A stretch of 64,000 bases of DNA from JAOUEA01 sp963810945 (lineage in GTDB: Bacteria > Actinomycetota > UBA4738 > HRBIN12): positions 806,001 to 870,000 of the forward strand of contig CAWEPI010000004.1 of NCBI GenBank assembly GCA_963810945.1, read 5' to 3'. Positions within the stretch are counted from its first letter, which is position 1; each line of letters starts with the position of its first letter. Position numbers and translations under genes: made by a program. Below, in pieces: positions 55,972 through 64,000 of the stretch. Under the pieces are notes generated by a model. The model was not told the origin of the DNA. It worked only from the letters and a program-made list of their open reading frames with translations, and ran no database searches.

Positions 55972-56453
55972 CGCATCTCCTCCTCGGGCAACGAATCTAC
56001 GAGCCACGCCATCTCCAGCGCGACCTCCGCCGCCTCCCACCCCTTGTTGCCATGGGTCCCGCCGGCACGCGCCTCGGCCTGCGCGAGCGACTCGGTGGCC
56101 AGCACCTCGAAGATGAGGGGCACCCCCGTCTCCAGGGAGACCTGCATGATCCCGCGGGCCGCTTCGTTCGCCACCAGTTCGAAGTGCGCCGTCTCGCCTC
56201 TGATCACCGCGCCGAGGCAGATCACCGCGTCGAAGCGCCCGCTCATCGCGAACCGTCTGGCCACCAGCGGGATCTCGAACGCGCCGGGGACCCAGGCGAC
56301 CTCGACGGCGTCCTCCGAGACCCCGTGCCGCGCGAGTCCCGCCAGGGCGCCCTCCACCAGCTTGGAGGTGACGGCCTCGTTGAAGCGCGCGGCCACGACG
56401 GCCACACGCTTGCCCGCGCCCTCGTGGATCCCGACGAAGGTGCGGGGGCTCAC
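55968..56453 (-). CDS. ribH: 6,7-dimethyl-8-ribityllumazine synthase
   Basis: A 161-residue lumazine synthase: VAVVAARFNEAVTSKLVEGAL, WVPGAFEIPLVARRFA, ICLGAVIRGETAHFELVANEAA with the catalytic His, and GTHGNKGWEAAEVALEM. It condenses the ribityl-pyrimidine with dihydroxybutanone phosphate. GTG 56453 overlaps the ribBA stop (GTGA). Confidence 0.97.
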   Translation of the reverse strand: MSPRTFVGIHEGAGKRVAVVAARFNEAVTSKLVEGALAGLARHGVSEDAVEVAWVPGAFEIPLVARRFAMSGRFDAVICLGAVIRGETAHFELVANEAARGIMQVSLETGVPLIFEVLATESLAQAEARAGGTHGNKGWEAAEVALEMAWLVDSLPEEEMR

Positions 56454-57718
56454 GCCTTGGTCTCCGCCGTCGCGTCGGGGACGTCGATCAGGTGCCCCAT
56501 CTTCTCCCGCTTCGTGCGCAGGTACTCCATGTTCTGCGGCGTCGAGGTCCCCTGCAAGGAGATCCGCTCCTCGATCGCGAGCCCGTATCCCTCGAGGCCG
56601 GCGCGCTTGTCCGGATTGTTCGTGAGCAGCCGCATCGTCTTCACGCCGAGGTCGGTGAGGATCTGCGCGCCGATCCCGTAGTCGCGCTGGTCCGCGGGGA
56701 ACCCGAGCTCGATGTTCGCCTCGACGGTGTCGCGCCCCTGGTCCTGCAGCTCGTAGGCCCGGAGCTTGTGCGTGAGCCCGATCGCCCTGCCTTCGTGTCC
56801 ACGGACGTACAACACGATGCCGCGGCCCTCGTCGCCGATCATCGCGAGCGCCCGGTCCAGCTGAGAGCCGCAGTCGCACCGCAGGGACCCGAAGACGTCG
56901 CCCGTGAGGCACTCCGAGTGCACCCGCGTGAGGACCTTCTCGCCGTCGCCCACCTCGCCCATCACGAGGGCCACATGCGTGCGTCCGTCCACGAGGCTCT
57001 CGTACGCGTAGGAGCGGAACTCGCCGTAGGGGGTCGGGATCGTGGCCTCCGCCACCCGGGCCACGAGCACCTCCCGATGGCGCCGGTGCTCGATGAGATC
57101 CGCGATCGAGATCAGCTTGAGCCCATGCTCCTCGGCGACGGCGACGAGCTGGGGCATGCGGGCCATCGTCCCGTCTTCGTTCATCACTTCGCAGATCACG
57201 CCGGCCGGGAACATCCCCGCCATCTCGGCAAGATCGACGGCGGCCTCGGTGTGCCCCGCACGGCGCAACACACCCCCGTCCTTCGCCCGGAGAGGGAAGA
57301 CGTGGCCGGGCTTCTGGAAGTCACGCGGCTTGACCTCGACCTCGGTGATGGCCTTCGCGGTGACGGCGCGATCGTGGGCGCTCGTGCCGGTGGTGGTCCC
57401 GTGGCGGTAGTCGATCGACACGGTGAAGGCCGCCTCGTGACCGTCGGTGGTCTCGGTGACCATCTGCGGGATGCTCAGCTCGTCGAGACGCCAGGCCGCG
57501 CAGGGCAGACAGACGATCCCCCGCCCGTGGGTGACCATGAAATTGACGGCGGCGGGCGTCGCGGCCTCGGCCGCCATGATGAAGTCGCCCTCGTTCTCGC
57601 GATCGGCGTCGTCGACCACCAGCACGATCTTGCCGGCGCGGATGTCCTCGATCGCATCCGGGATCGATGCGAAGACCGAGCGGTCCACGGCCTCCTGCTC
57701 CTGCTGCTCGCTGCTCAT
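56450..57718 (-). CDS. ribBA: Bifunctional DHBP synthase / GTP cyclohydrolase II
   Basis: A 422-residue fusion. RibB part: LVVDDADRENEGDFIMAA, THGRGIVCLP, DYRHGTTTGTSAHDRA and RRAGHTEAAVDLAEMAG. RibA part: TRVHSECLTGDVFGSLRCDCG with the three zinc Cys, YVRGHEGRAIGLTHKL, and TNNPDKRAGLEGYGL. It supplies both precursors of riboflavin, dihydroxybutanone phosphate and the pyrimidine from GTP. ATG 57718 overlaps the ribE stop (ATGA). Confidence 0.97.
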   Translation of the reverse strand: MSSEQQEQEAVDRSVFASIPDAIEDIRAGKIVLVVDDADRENEGDFIMAAEAATPAAVNFMVTHGRGIVCLPCAAWRLDELSIPQMVTETTDGHEAAFTVSIDYRHGTTTGTSAHDRAVTAKAITEVEVKPRDFQKPGHVFPLRAKDGGVLRRAGHTEAAVDLAEMAGMFPAGVICEVMNEDGTMARMPQLVAVAEEHGLKLISIADLIEHRRHREVLVARVAEATIPTPYGEFRSYAYESLVDGRTHVALVMGEVGDGEKVLTRVHSECLTGDVFGSLRCDCGSQLDRALAMIGDEGRGIVLYVRGHEGRAIGLTHKLRAYELQDQGRDTVEANIELGFPADQRDYGIGAQILTDLGVKTMRLLTNNPDKRAGLEGYGLAIEERISLQGTSTPQNMEYLRTKREKMGHLIDVPDATAETKA

Positions 57719-58339
57719 GCCGTCCTTCCTTCCGTTCGCGTCTGGGCGGGCGAGGTCGCGCCGAGCGTCATCAGGCGTTCCACGTACTTGGCGATCACGT
57801 CCACCTCGAGGTTCACCGGGTCGCCGGGCGTCGCCTCCCCGAGCGTCGTGACGTGCAGGGTGTGCGGGATCAGGGCGATCGTGATCCCGTCCGTGTGGAG
57901 CGCGGCCACCGTGAGGCTCACGCCGTCCACGGTGATGGATCCCTTCTCCACGACGTAGCGCATGAGGTCCCCGGGTACGCGCACCCGCAGGCGAGCCCCG
58001 TCGGCATCGTCGGGCTCCACGGACGCCACCTCCCCGACGCCGTCCACGTGACCCTGGACCATATGGCCACCCAGACGGGCGGCGAGGGTCACGGGCCGTT
58101 CCAGGTTGACGGCATGACCCGGCCCCCAGCCTGCGAAGGCTCGTGCGCGCGACGGTCTCCTCGGAGAGGTCGAACCCGAGCGTGGCGCCGGAGTTCTCCA
58201 CGACCGTCAAGCAGACGCCGTTGACCGACACCGATGCCCCGACGTCGCTGTCGCGTGAGACCGCCGCGCACCCCACCGTGAGCCGGTGCGCGACGATGTC
58301 GACGACGCGCCCGCGCTCTTCAACGATCCCGGTGAACAT
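57715..58339 (-). CDS. ribE: Riboflavin synthase alpha subunit, frame broken by one extra base
   Basis: Two tandem lumazine-binding barrels. The N-terminal MFTGIVEERGRV, SVSVNGVCLTVVE and GFDLSEETVARTSL read in one frame; VTLAARLGGHMVQGHVDGVG, ITVDGVSLTVAAL and ALIPHTLHVTTLGEA read in the next. The break is near 58113-58117 (GGGTCATGCCGTC on the coding strand); the span is 3n+1 and gives 207 residues after correction. It dismutates two lumazines into riboflavin. ATG 58339; it overlaps the end of ribD by 20 nt. Confidence 0.92.
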
Positions 58340-59434
58340 GGGCCTCCAATCGCAGGTCGGCGCCGACACGCGCGACCGCTTCGAAGTCGAAGTCCAGCGC
58401 CAGCGCCTCGCTCACCGGCGTGAAGCCCTCTCCCGACAGGACGCCCGTCGCCGCGGTCCCCCCGATGAAGATGGGCGCGAGGTACATCACGACCTTGTCC
58501 ACGAGGCCGTCCCTGACGAAGCTCCACGCCAGCGTGGCACCCCCCTCCACGAGCAGGCTCTGCACCTCGCGCTTCCCGAGCGCCTGCACGAGCGCGGGGA
58601 GCGACACGTGACCCTCGATATCCCGATCGAGCGTGAGGATCTCGGCCCCCGTCTCCGCCCAGGCGCGCATGCGCGCTTCGGGGGCCTCGGGCGTGGTCGC
58701 CACCAGGGTGGGAGCGCTCCCGTCGAACAGATGCCCGGTCGCCGGCACGCGGCCGGCGGTGTCCACCACGACGCGCAGGGGCGGACGGGCCGCGGCGAAC
58801 CGCGCGTCGCGGACGGTGAGTGCGGGGTCGTCCTCCATCGCCGCGCGCGCCCCGACGACCACCGCGTCGGCGCCGGCACGCAGGCGCTGGACGTCGGCGC
58901 GCGCGGCGTCGCCGGTGATCCACCGCGAGGTCCCGTCGGCGGCGGCCGTCTTGCCGTCGAGGCTGGCCGCCATCTTCAGCGTGACGAACGGCAGGCCGGT
59001 GCGCACGTGCCGCTCGAACGCCTCGTTGAGCCGTCACCGATCGGGCACCCGACGGACCCGTCTGCACCTCCACGCCGGCCGCCCGGAGCTCGGCGAGCCC
59101 GGGCGTGTCGCCGCCGAGGTTCGGATCGACGGTGGCGGCGAAGACGCGCGCCACCCCCGCATCGATCAACGCGCGCGTGCATGGCGGCGTGCGGCCGAAA
59201 TGGTTGCAGGGCTCGAGCGTGCAGTACGAGGGTGGCGCCGCGGGCGCGGTCGCCGGCTTGGACGAGCGCCATGACCTCCGCGTGAGCGGTGCCGGGCCCC
59301 TCGTGCCAGCCCTCGCCCACGACCTCACCGTCACGGACGATGACGGCGCCCACCAGGGGATTCGGGGAGACCCGCCCCCAGCCGCGCTCGGCCAGCGTCA
59401 GGGCCCGCCGCATATGCGCCTCGTGCCGCTCCAC
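58320..59434 (-). CDS. ribD: Riboflavin deaminase/reductase RibD, frame broken by two extra bases
   Basis: N-terminal deaminase: MRRALTLAERGWGRVSPNPLVGAVIV and zinc ligand HAEVMAL in one frame, then the second half of the zinc site, TLEPCNHFGRTPPC, and NLGGDTPGLAEL in another. The C-terminal reductase (LPFVTLKMAASLDGKTAA, SRWITGD, LLVEGGATLAWSF) is in a third. The breaks are near 59226-59229 and 59030-59040, each an extra base. GTG 59434 gives a usual N-terminus; ATG 59413 and GTG 59485 are alternatives. It catalyses the second and third steps of riboflavin synthesis and is the first gene after the FMN riboswitch. Confidence 0.9.
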
Positions 59435-59438
59435 CGTC

Positions 59439-59522
59439 TCACCATCCTCGACCGGAGCGGTGGTGGAAGGCGATACAGGCGGCACGGCTCCAGTGGACCG
59501 CAGCGCGCGGCCGAGCCGTCAC
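59439..59522 (-). CDS. 27-codon ORF directly behind the riboswitch ribosome-binding site
   Basis: GTG 59522 lies six bases after the GGAGGAG that ends the FMN riboswitch, the best ribosome-binding site in the region. The frame runs 27 codons and stops four bases before the RibD GTG 59434. It could be a leader peptide coupling translation to ribD. Alternatively it is the true RibD N-terminus, separated by another single extra base (the distance to 59434 is 3n+1). The peptide itself shows no recognisable motif. Confidence 0.4.
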   Translation of the reverse strand: MTARPRAAVHWSRAACIAFHHRSGRGW

Positions 59523-59523
59523 G

Positions 59524-59650
59524 CCTGTCTCCTCCCATCCCGACTGTACGGTCGGTCCCGGAGTTGCACCGGGTCCACCCACGACTGGCTGCCGCAGGGT
59601 TGCGGACTGTCACCGCCGGTGGGGAATCGCACCCCGCCCCGGAAACAGGC
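59524..59650 (-). ncRNA. FMN riboswitch (RFN element)
   Basis: The minus strand matches the conserved RFN core: CGGGGCGGGGTGCGATTCCC, ACCGGCGGTGACAGTCCGC, then GCAACTCCGGGACCGACCG and ACAGTCGGGATGGGAGGAGA. The terminal P1 stem pairs GCCTGTTTCC with GGAGACAGGC. The GGAGGAG at the 3' edge is a ribosome-binding site, so FMN binding probably blocks translation initiation of the rib operon. No terminator with T-tract follows. Confidence 0.95.
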
Positions 59651-59664
59651 TCGTTCGTGGCCCA

Positions 59665-59670
59665 AGTATA
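59665..59670 (-). promoter_or_regulatory. -10 element upstream of the FMN riboswitch
   Basis: TATACT on the minus strand at 59670-59665 is one base from consensus, with a predicted start near 59658, eight bases before the riboswitch. No good -35 is seen at the right distance; the -35 region would overlap the end of the response regulator gene. Confidence 0.5.
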
Positions 59671-59708
59671 GAGGGCGCCGCGCGGACGGGGCTAGGGCAC
59701 CGCGGGCT

Positions 59709-60639
59709 TCACGGGGTGCGGCGGTCGATCGCGTAGCTGGAGCCCTGATCGCGCTTCGCGAACTGCTTCATCTCCGTCGCGACGGCGACCGCCTCGCCGT
59801 AGTGGGCGAACGGGCGCTGCTTGGAGCTGGCGATGCCGATCGAGACGCCCACGAGCGGGATGTCCTGCATCACGCCCTTGCGGTCCTCCATCCGCACGAA
59901 GCCGCGGTCGAGGTCCTCGTGCTCGTAGAACTCCACGCGGTTCTCGTCGAACTTCTTCGCGATCGCGTCCGCCACCTGCTCGGCCGCCTCGGGGCTCACG
60001 ACGGCCACGAAGTCGTCGCCACCGACGTGGCCGACGAATCCCTCGGCGCCGTCGAACTCCACGACCGCGTCCTGGATGATCCGCGCCGTCGCCTGGATCA
60101 GGCGGTCGCCCCGGACGAAGCCCTTCTGGTCGTTGTAGGTCTTGAAGTTGTCGAGGTCGCAGTAGAGGACCGCGAACGGGATGCGCGTCGCGGACCTGGC
60201 GCTCGATCTCCTCCTGGATCCGGATGTTGCCGGGCAGGCCGGTGAGCGGCGAGAGGTTCCGCATCTCCTTGGCGCGCCGCAGCGTGCCCTTCACCCGCGC
60301 GAGCAGCTCGATCGGATCGAACGGCTTGATGATGTAGTCGTCGGCCCCCGATTGGAGGCCCGTCACCTTGTCGGCGGACAGGGCCTTGGCGGTCAGCATG
60401 ATGATCGACGTGTTCGCGGTCTGCGGGTTCTTGCGCAGGCGCTGCGCCACCTCGAACCCATCGATGCGCGGCATCATCACGTCGAGCAGCACGAGGTCCG
60501 GGCGGAGGTCGCCGGCCTTCTCGAGGGCCTCCTCACCGTCCCCCGCCACGGCCACGTCGTACCCGGCCGAGCGCAGGTTCACCTCGACGAAGCGTGCGAT
60601 GTCCGGATCGTCGTCGACGACGAGGATCGTCTCCGCCAC
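59709..60639 (-). CDS. Response regulator with GGDEF domain, frame broken by one extra base
   Basis: A receiver domain (TILVVDDDPDIARFVEVNLR, LVLLDVMMPRIDGFEV with the phospho-acceptor Asp, MLTAKA, KPFDPIELLARV) is followed by LSPLTGLPGNIRIQEEIERQ and a GGDEF-type domain with YCDLDNFK and GHVGGDDFVAVV (GGDDF). The frame changes near 60185-60192; the span is 3n+1, giving about 309 residues. It should make c-di-GMP upon phosphorylation, although GGDDF deviates slightly from GGDEF. GTG 60639 lies three bases after rpe. No partner kinase gene is adjacent. Confidence 0.87.
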
Positions 60640-60642
60640 GGG

Positions 60643-61326
60643 CTACGCACCCCCCTTGGCGATGGCGGCCAGCCGGGTGGCCGCCGCCGTGGGATCGGGC
60701 GTCTGGAAGATCCCGGAGGCGCTGATCAGGACCGAGGCGCCGGCGTCCATGGCACGCCGGGCGTTCTCGACCTTCACGCCGCCGTCGACCTCGACCTCCA
60801 CCGGCAGGCCGCGTCGGTCCACCTCCGTGCGCATCGCCTCGAGCCGCGGATATACCTCGGGGTTCAGGGTCTGGTGCGACCACCCCGGGCGGATGCTCAT
60901 CAGCATCACGTCGTCGACCTGCTCGAGGTACGGGAAGACGTCCTCGACGGGGGTTTCCTGATTGATCGTGATGCCCGTGCGCATCCCGGCGGCCCGCGCC
61001 TTGGCGATGGCGGGCTCCGGGTCTCCGACGGCTTCGTGGTGGAAGGAGACGACGTCGAGTCCGGCCTCGGCGAGCTCGTCGAAGAACGCCTCGGGCGCGT
61101 CCACCATCAGGTGGCCGTGCAGGGTGAGGTCGGTGCAGGGCCGTAGCGAGGCCACCACCACCGTTCCCAAGGCGATCGGGGGCACGAAGTGTCCGTCCAT
61201 GATGTCGATATGGATGACTTCGGCAAGCCCCTCGACGAGCTTGACCTGGTCGGCGAGGTGCGCGAGGTCGGCGGAGAGGATCGATGCTGCGAGCATTCCC
61301 ACGCGGTCATCGTACCCGCCGTCCAT
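60643..61326 (-). CDS. rpe: Ribulose-phosphate 3-epimerase
   Basis: A roughly 227-residue TIM-barrel enzyme interconverting ribulose-5-P and xylulose-5-P. AASILSADLAHL, IHIDIMDGHFVPPIALG with metal His/Asp, DLTLHGHLMVDAPE, MSIRPGWSHQ and VEVDGGVKVENA are standard. The expected VNPG reads IRPG. The start is uncertain: ATG 61326 follows GAGGA closely; ATG 61296 (MLAASIL) would also give a complete barrel. It follows rsmB by about 16 bp, as Rv1408 follows fmu. Confidence 0.93.
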   Translation of the reverse strand: MDGGYDDRVGMLAASILSADLAHLADQVKLVEGLAEVIHIDIMDGHFVPPIALGTVVVASLRPCTDLTLHGHLMVDAPEAFFDELAEAGLDVVSFHHEAVGDPEPAIAKARAAGMRTGITINQETPVEDVFPYLEQVDDVMLMSIRPGWSHQTLNPEVYPRLEAMRTEVDRRGLPVEVEVDGGVKVENARRAMDAGASVLISASGIFQTPDPTAAATRLAAIAKGGA

Positions 61327-61342
61327 GTTCCTCAAGCGCAGG

Positions 61343-62678
61343 CTAGGCGGGCTTCACGAAGGCAGCCACGAACATCCCGTCGCTCCCGTGGTGGTGCGGC
61401 CACAGGCGCACCCGTTCGGCGGCGCCGTCGGGCCCTTCGATCGTCGCCGGCCTGAGATCGGGGCGGTGACGCAGGATCGGCGTCGCAGGCCGCCTCCGTC
61501 TCCGCCCGCGGGAAGGTGCAGACCGAGTAGACGAGACGCCCGCCGGGCGCCAGGAGGTCCGCGGATGCGGCGGTGATGGCCACCTGGAGCCGGGCCAGGC
61601 GGCTGAGCTCGTCTCTGCGCGGACGCCAGAGGAGCTCCGGGCGACGGCGCGCCGACCCCATCCCCGAGCACGGCGCGTCGATGAGGATCCGGTCGAACGC
61701 GCCCCGGAGCGCGGGCGCCGTGGCATCCTGCGCCAACACCAACGGGTGCAGCCCGAGCCGTGCAGCTCCGGCGCGGACGAGGCCGGCTCGTGGGGGGTGG
61801 AGGTCGGCCGCGACCACCGTGCCCGAGGCCCCCACCTGGCAGGCGAGATGCGCCGCCTTCCCGCCCGGTCCCGCACAGGCGTCGAGCACGCGGTCCCCCT
61901 CGCGCACCTGCAGGGCCGCGACCACGAACGCCGACGCCTGATCCTGGACGGCGAACCATCCTTCGCGCCAACCCGGGAGCTGCGTCGGATCGCCTCCGTC
62001 GAGCAGGACGCAATCCGGGTGGATCTCCGAGGCGCGGGGATCGAGGCCTGCCCCGCGCAGCGCCTCCATCAACGCCTCCGGCGTGGTGGTGCACCGGTTC
62101 GCCCGCAGCGACAGCAAGCCGCGTTCCGCGAAGGCCTCGGCAGCGGGCTCCGTCTCGGCGGGATCGTCAAGGGTCCTGCGCAGCTCGGCGATCGCCCAGG
62201 GGTCCATCCCGGTGCGCACGGCGATGTCGCGGTCCTCGGCCCCCGTGGGCAGCGGCGGAGGATCCGCCGCCAGCTTGCGGAGCACAGCGTTCACGAAGCC
62301 CTTCTCGCGCGTGCCCGCGAGCTCCACCGTTTCTCCCACGGCCGCGTGCGGGGGCGTTCCCGCGTACAGCAGCTGGTACGCGCCCAGGCGCAGGACGTCT
62401 CGTGCCCCCGGGCTCATGCGGATCACGGGACGGTTCGCGCGCTGCTCGATCGCCCAGTCGAGCGATCGGAGGCGTCGGATCGTGCCGTACGCGAGCTCCG
62501 CGGCGAAGCCCCGGTCGCGCTGATCGAGGCCGGACCGCCCGAGCGCCGCCGGGATCACCAGGCTCGAATACCCGCCCTCCTCGACGACCCGGCGCACCGC
62601 CTCGAGCGCCACCGACCGTGACGTCGGACGCGGTCGAGGGGTGACGCGATCCGGCCCGCGCTGCGTCCGTCGGTTCAT
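61343..62678 (-). CDS. rsmB: 16S rRNA m5C methyltransferase RsmB (Fmu), frame broken by one extra base
   Basis: N-terminal NusB-like domain (SVALEAVRRVVEEGGYSSLV, RDRGFAAELAYGTIRR, EKGFVNAVLRKL) and Rossmann methyltransferase (VLDACAGPGGKAAHLA, ILIDAPCSGMGSARRRPEL, LVYSVCTFPRAETEA) with catalytic Cys in APCSG and TC. The last 45 residues (ILRHRPDLRPATI, SDGMFVAAFVKPA) are in another frame; the break is near 61478-61484. The span is 3n+1, giving 444 residues after correction. ATG 62678 overlaps the fmt stop (ATGA). Confidence 0.92.
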
Positions 62679-63608
62679 CCGAGACGCTCGCCCGGTCGGA
62701 GCCGGGCTCCGCGCGCCCACTCGACGGCGGACATCCGGCGGCGGCCGGCGGCCGCGACCTCCCGGAGGCGGTACGCGCCGCGCCCCGTGGCGATCACGAC
62801 GTCTCCGGAGAGCTCGGTCAGGATGGTGCCCGGGGTGTCGCCCGTGGGCGGGCCGCCCGTGGGCGCGCCGCGCAAGACCTTCAGCCCCTCGCCGCGGAAC
62901 GTCGTGGTGGCGCCCGGATCGGGCGCGAACGCCCGCACGAGCCGGTCGACGACTCCCGCATCCCGCGTCCAGTCGATGATGCGATCCTGCGGCCGCAGCT
63001 TCGGCGCCGAGGTGGCGAGGGCGGCGTCCTGAGGCTGCGCATCCGCGTCGCCCCGAGCGAGCAGACCGAGCGTCTCCACCAGGAGCGCGCCGCCGATCGC
63101 GGCGAGTCGCGCGCCGAGCACGCCCGCGTCGTCGTCGGTCGTGGATCGGCTCCTCGCGCCGCGCGAGCACGGGACCCGTGTCCAATCCCTCGTCCATCTG
63201 CATCACGCTCACGCCGGTGATCCGGTCCCCGGCGAGGATGGCATGGTGGACGGGACCGGCCCCGCGCCATCGCGGCAACAGCGAGAAGTGCAGGTTGATG
63301 GCGCCTCCCGGAGCCAGGGTCAGCACCGGGGGCGTCAACAGCTCCCCGTAGGCCACCACCACGAGGACCTCCGGCCGCGCGGCCGCGAGGGCCTGCAGCC
63401 CGTCGCCCCGTACACCCGCGACCTCCGCGAGCGGCAGGCCCAGACGGGTGGCGGCCTCGGCCACCGCGGTCGGGGTGAGGCGCGACCCTCGTCCGGCGGG
63501 GCGCGGCGGGTTCGTCAGGACGAGCGCAACCTCGGAGTCGCGATCGTGGGCCAACGCTTCGAGCGGCGGGACGGACCACGGATCGTTGCCCAGGAAGGCG
63601 ATGCGCAT
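62675..63608 (-). CDS. fmt: Methionyl-tRNA formyltransferase, frame broken by one extra base
   Basis: MRIAFLGNDPWSVPPLEAL, PRPAGRGSRLTPTAVAEAA, YGELLTPPVLTLAPGGAINLHFSLLPRWRGAGPVHHAIL with the catalytic Asn/His, and GVSVMQMDEGLDTGPVLA are in one frame. LLVETLGLLARG, PKLRPQDRIIDWTRDA and the C-terminal OB domain are in the next. The break is near 63134-63140, just before DDDAGVLGARLA. The span is 3n+1, giving 310 residues. It formylates initiator Met-tRNA; def, which removes the formyl group, is directly upstream. Confidence 0.93.
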
Positions 63609-63636
63609 GCGGCGAGGATAGCCGCGGGCGCGTGGC

Positions 63637-64000
63637 TCAAGCGTCGGCGCGCTCGGCGCCCCCCTTGCGACCGAACCGACGCCTCGACCGGGGCTCCTCG
63701 AGCCCGAGCTCGATCCGGCGGAGCTCGGCCATGACCGCCCGGCGTCCATCGTCGTCCAGGTGATCGATGAAGAGCGTGCCGCTCAGATGGTCCGTCTCGT
63801 GCTGGAAGATCCGGGCGAGCAGCCCCGCCCCGGCCATCTCGTACCACGAGCCGTCGACGTCCTGGCCGCGACACGTGATGGTCGCCGACCGCGTGGTCGG
63901 ATGGAAGGGGCCCGGGATCGACAGGCAGCCCTCGTCCTCCACCACCTCGCCGTCGGGGAGCGACAGCTCCGGATTGGCCATGAATCGCGGGCCCGTCTCG
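63637..64000 (-). CDS. def: Peptide deformylase, N-terminus beyond window edge
   Basis: About 121 C-terminal residues; the frame continues past the right edge (ETGPRFMANPEL is open upstream of the Met). Motif II is EDEGCLSIPG with the metal Cys and motif III is FQHETDHLSGTLFIDHL with the HExxH-type metal site. Motif I (GxGxAAxQ) must lie outside. A basic, Arg-rich tail ends the protein. It forms the def-fmt-rsmB-rpe cluster with its downstream neighbours. Confidence 0.93.
   Translation of the reverse strand, partial: ETGPRFMANPELSLPDGEVVEDEGCLSIPGPFHPTTRSATITCRGQDVDGSWYEMAGAGLLARIFQHETDHLSGTLFIDHLDDDGRRAVMAELRRIELGLEEPRSRRRFGRKGGAERADA

Noticed and set aside
61332..63749. An 805-residue Fmt-RsmB fusion
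   Set aside because: The single frame exists only because fmt is frame-shifted into the rsmB frame; the ATGA overlap at 62678 shows two genes.

Overview
The window is strongly GC-rich, densely packed chromosomal DNA from an actinobacterium (Actinomycetota), probably a lineage outside the well-studied orders. The evidence is: a DUF4193 zinc protein; an Lnt-Ppm1 fusion; a garA/ftsR/MerR/DUF151/gcvH cluster; tlyA-nadK-recN-pyrG-xerD; and a 23S rRNA gene carrying the roughly 90-nt helix-54 insertion typical of Actinobacteria. A two-subunit glycine decarboxylase (gcvPA/gcvPB), instead of the single GcvP of mycobacteria, fits a deeper branch. Apart from a few short plus-strand genes, nearly everything is on the minus strand in tightly coupled operons (many GTGA or ATGA start/stop overlaps). 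From memory of M. tuberculosis H37Rv, the order runs parallel to that chromosome in reverse (ppm1; Rv1832-1822; Rv1713-1688; Rv1656-1641; Rv1416-1406). This is a conserved core segment. I see no prophage, insertion sequence, CRISPR array or other accessory island.

Layout. 0-4 kb (+): tail of an amidohydrolase, DUF4193 protein, Lnt-Ppm1 lipoprotein acyltransferase/mannosyltransferase, peroxiredoxin. 4-13.3 kb (-): glycine cleavage genes interleaved with MerR, DUF151, hpt, D,D-carboxypeptidase, ftsR and an FHA protein, then pgsA and tRNA-Pro. 13.3-24.9 kb (-): deoB, deoA, an M50-like membrane protein, trpS, scpA, scpB, rluB, aroH, tyrA, aroA, cmk, der. 25-36.9 kb: DksA-like protein, xerD, nudix, pyrG, recN, nadK, tlyA, a phasin-like protein, HAD phosphatase and TPR proteins, with DUF1015 and metallo-beta-lactamase genes on the plus strand. 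36.9-42.4 kb (-): a complete 16S-23S-5S rRNA operon with promoter, processing stems and terminator. 42.4-55.6 kb: tyrS, a class A PBP (+), mpg, polX, argF, pheT, pheS, a SpoU methyltransferase-histidine kinase fusion, rplT, rpmI, infC. 55.6-59.7 kb (-): FMN-riboswitch-controlled riboflavin operon ribD-ribE-ribBA-ribH-cupin. 59.7-64 kb (-): GGDEF response regulator, rpe, rsmB, fmt, and def running off the right edge.

The genes serve core functions: translation (rRNA, three synthetases, ribosomal proteins, IF3, formylation and deformylation, rRNA modification), one-carbon metabolism (glycine cleavage), riboflavin synthesis, aromatic amino acid synthesis, nucleotide metabolism and chromosome segregation (ScpAB, XerD).

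The most unusual gene is the 477-codon fusion of a SpoU-type 23S rRNA methyltransferase with a C-terminal histidine-kinase-like module (52695-54128). Other points of note: an M50 protease homologue whose HExxH motif reads RExxR; an in-frame extra segment in AroA containing a 16-bp parS-like palindrome; a terminator-like hairpin in the infC leader; and a set of about twelve single-base frameshifts in essential genes, every one an extra base. The frameshifts are most simply read as residual insertion-type sequencing errors, so the broken frames below should not be taken as pseudogenes without checking reads.
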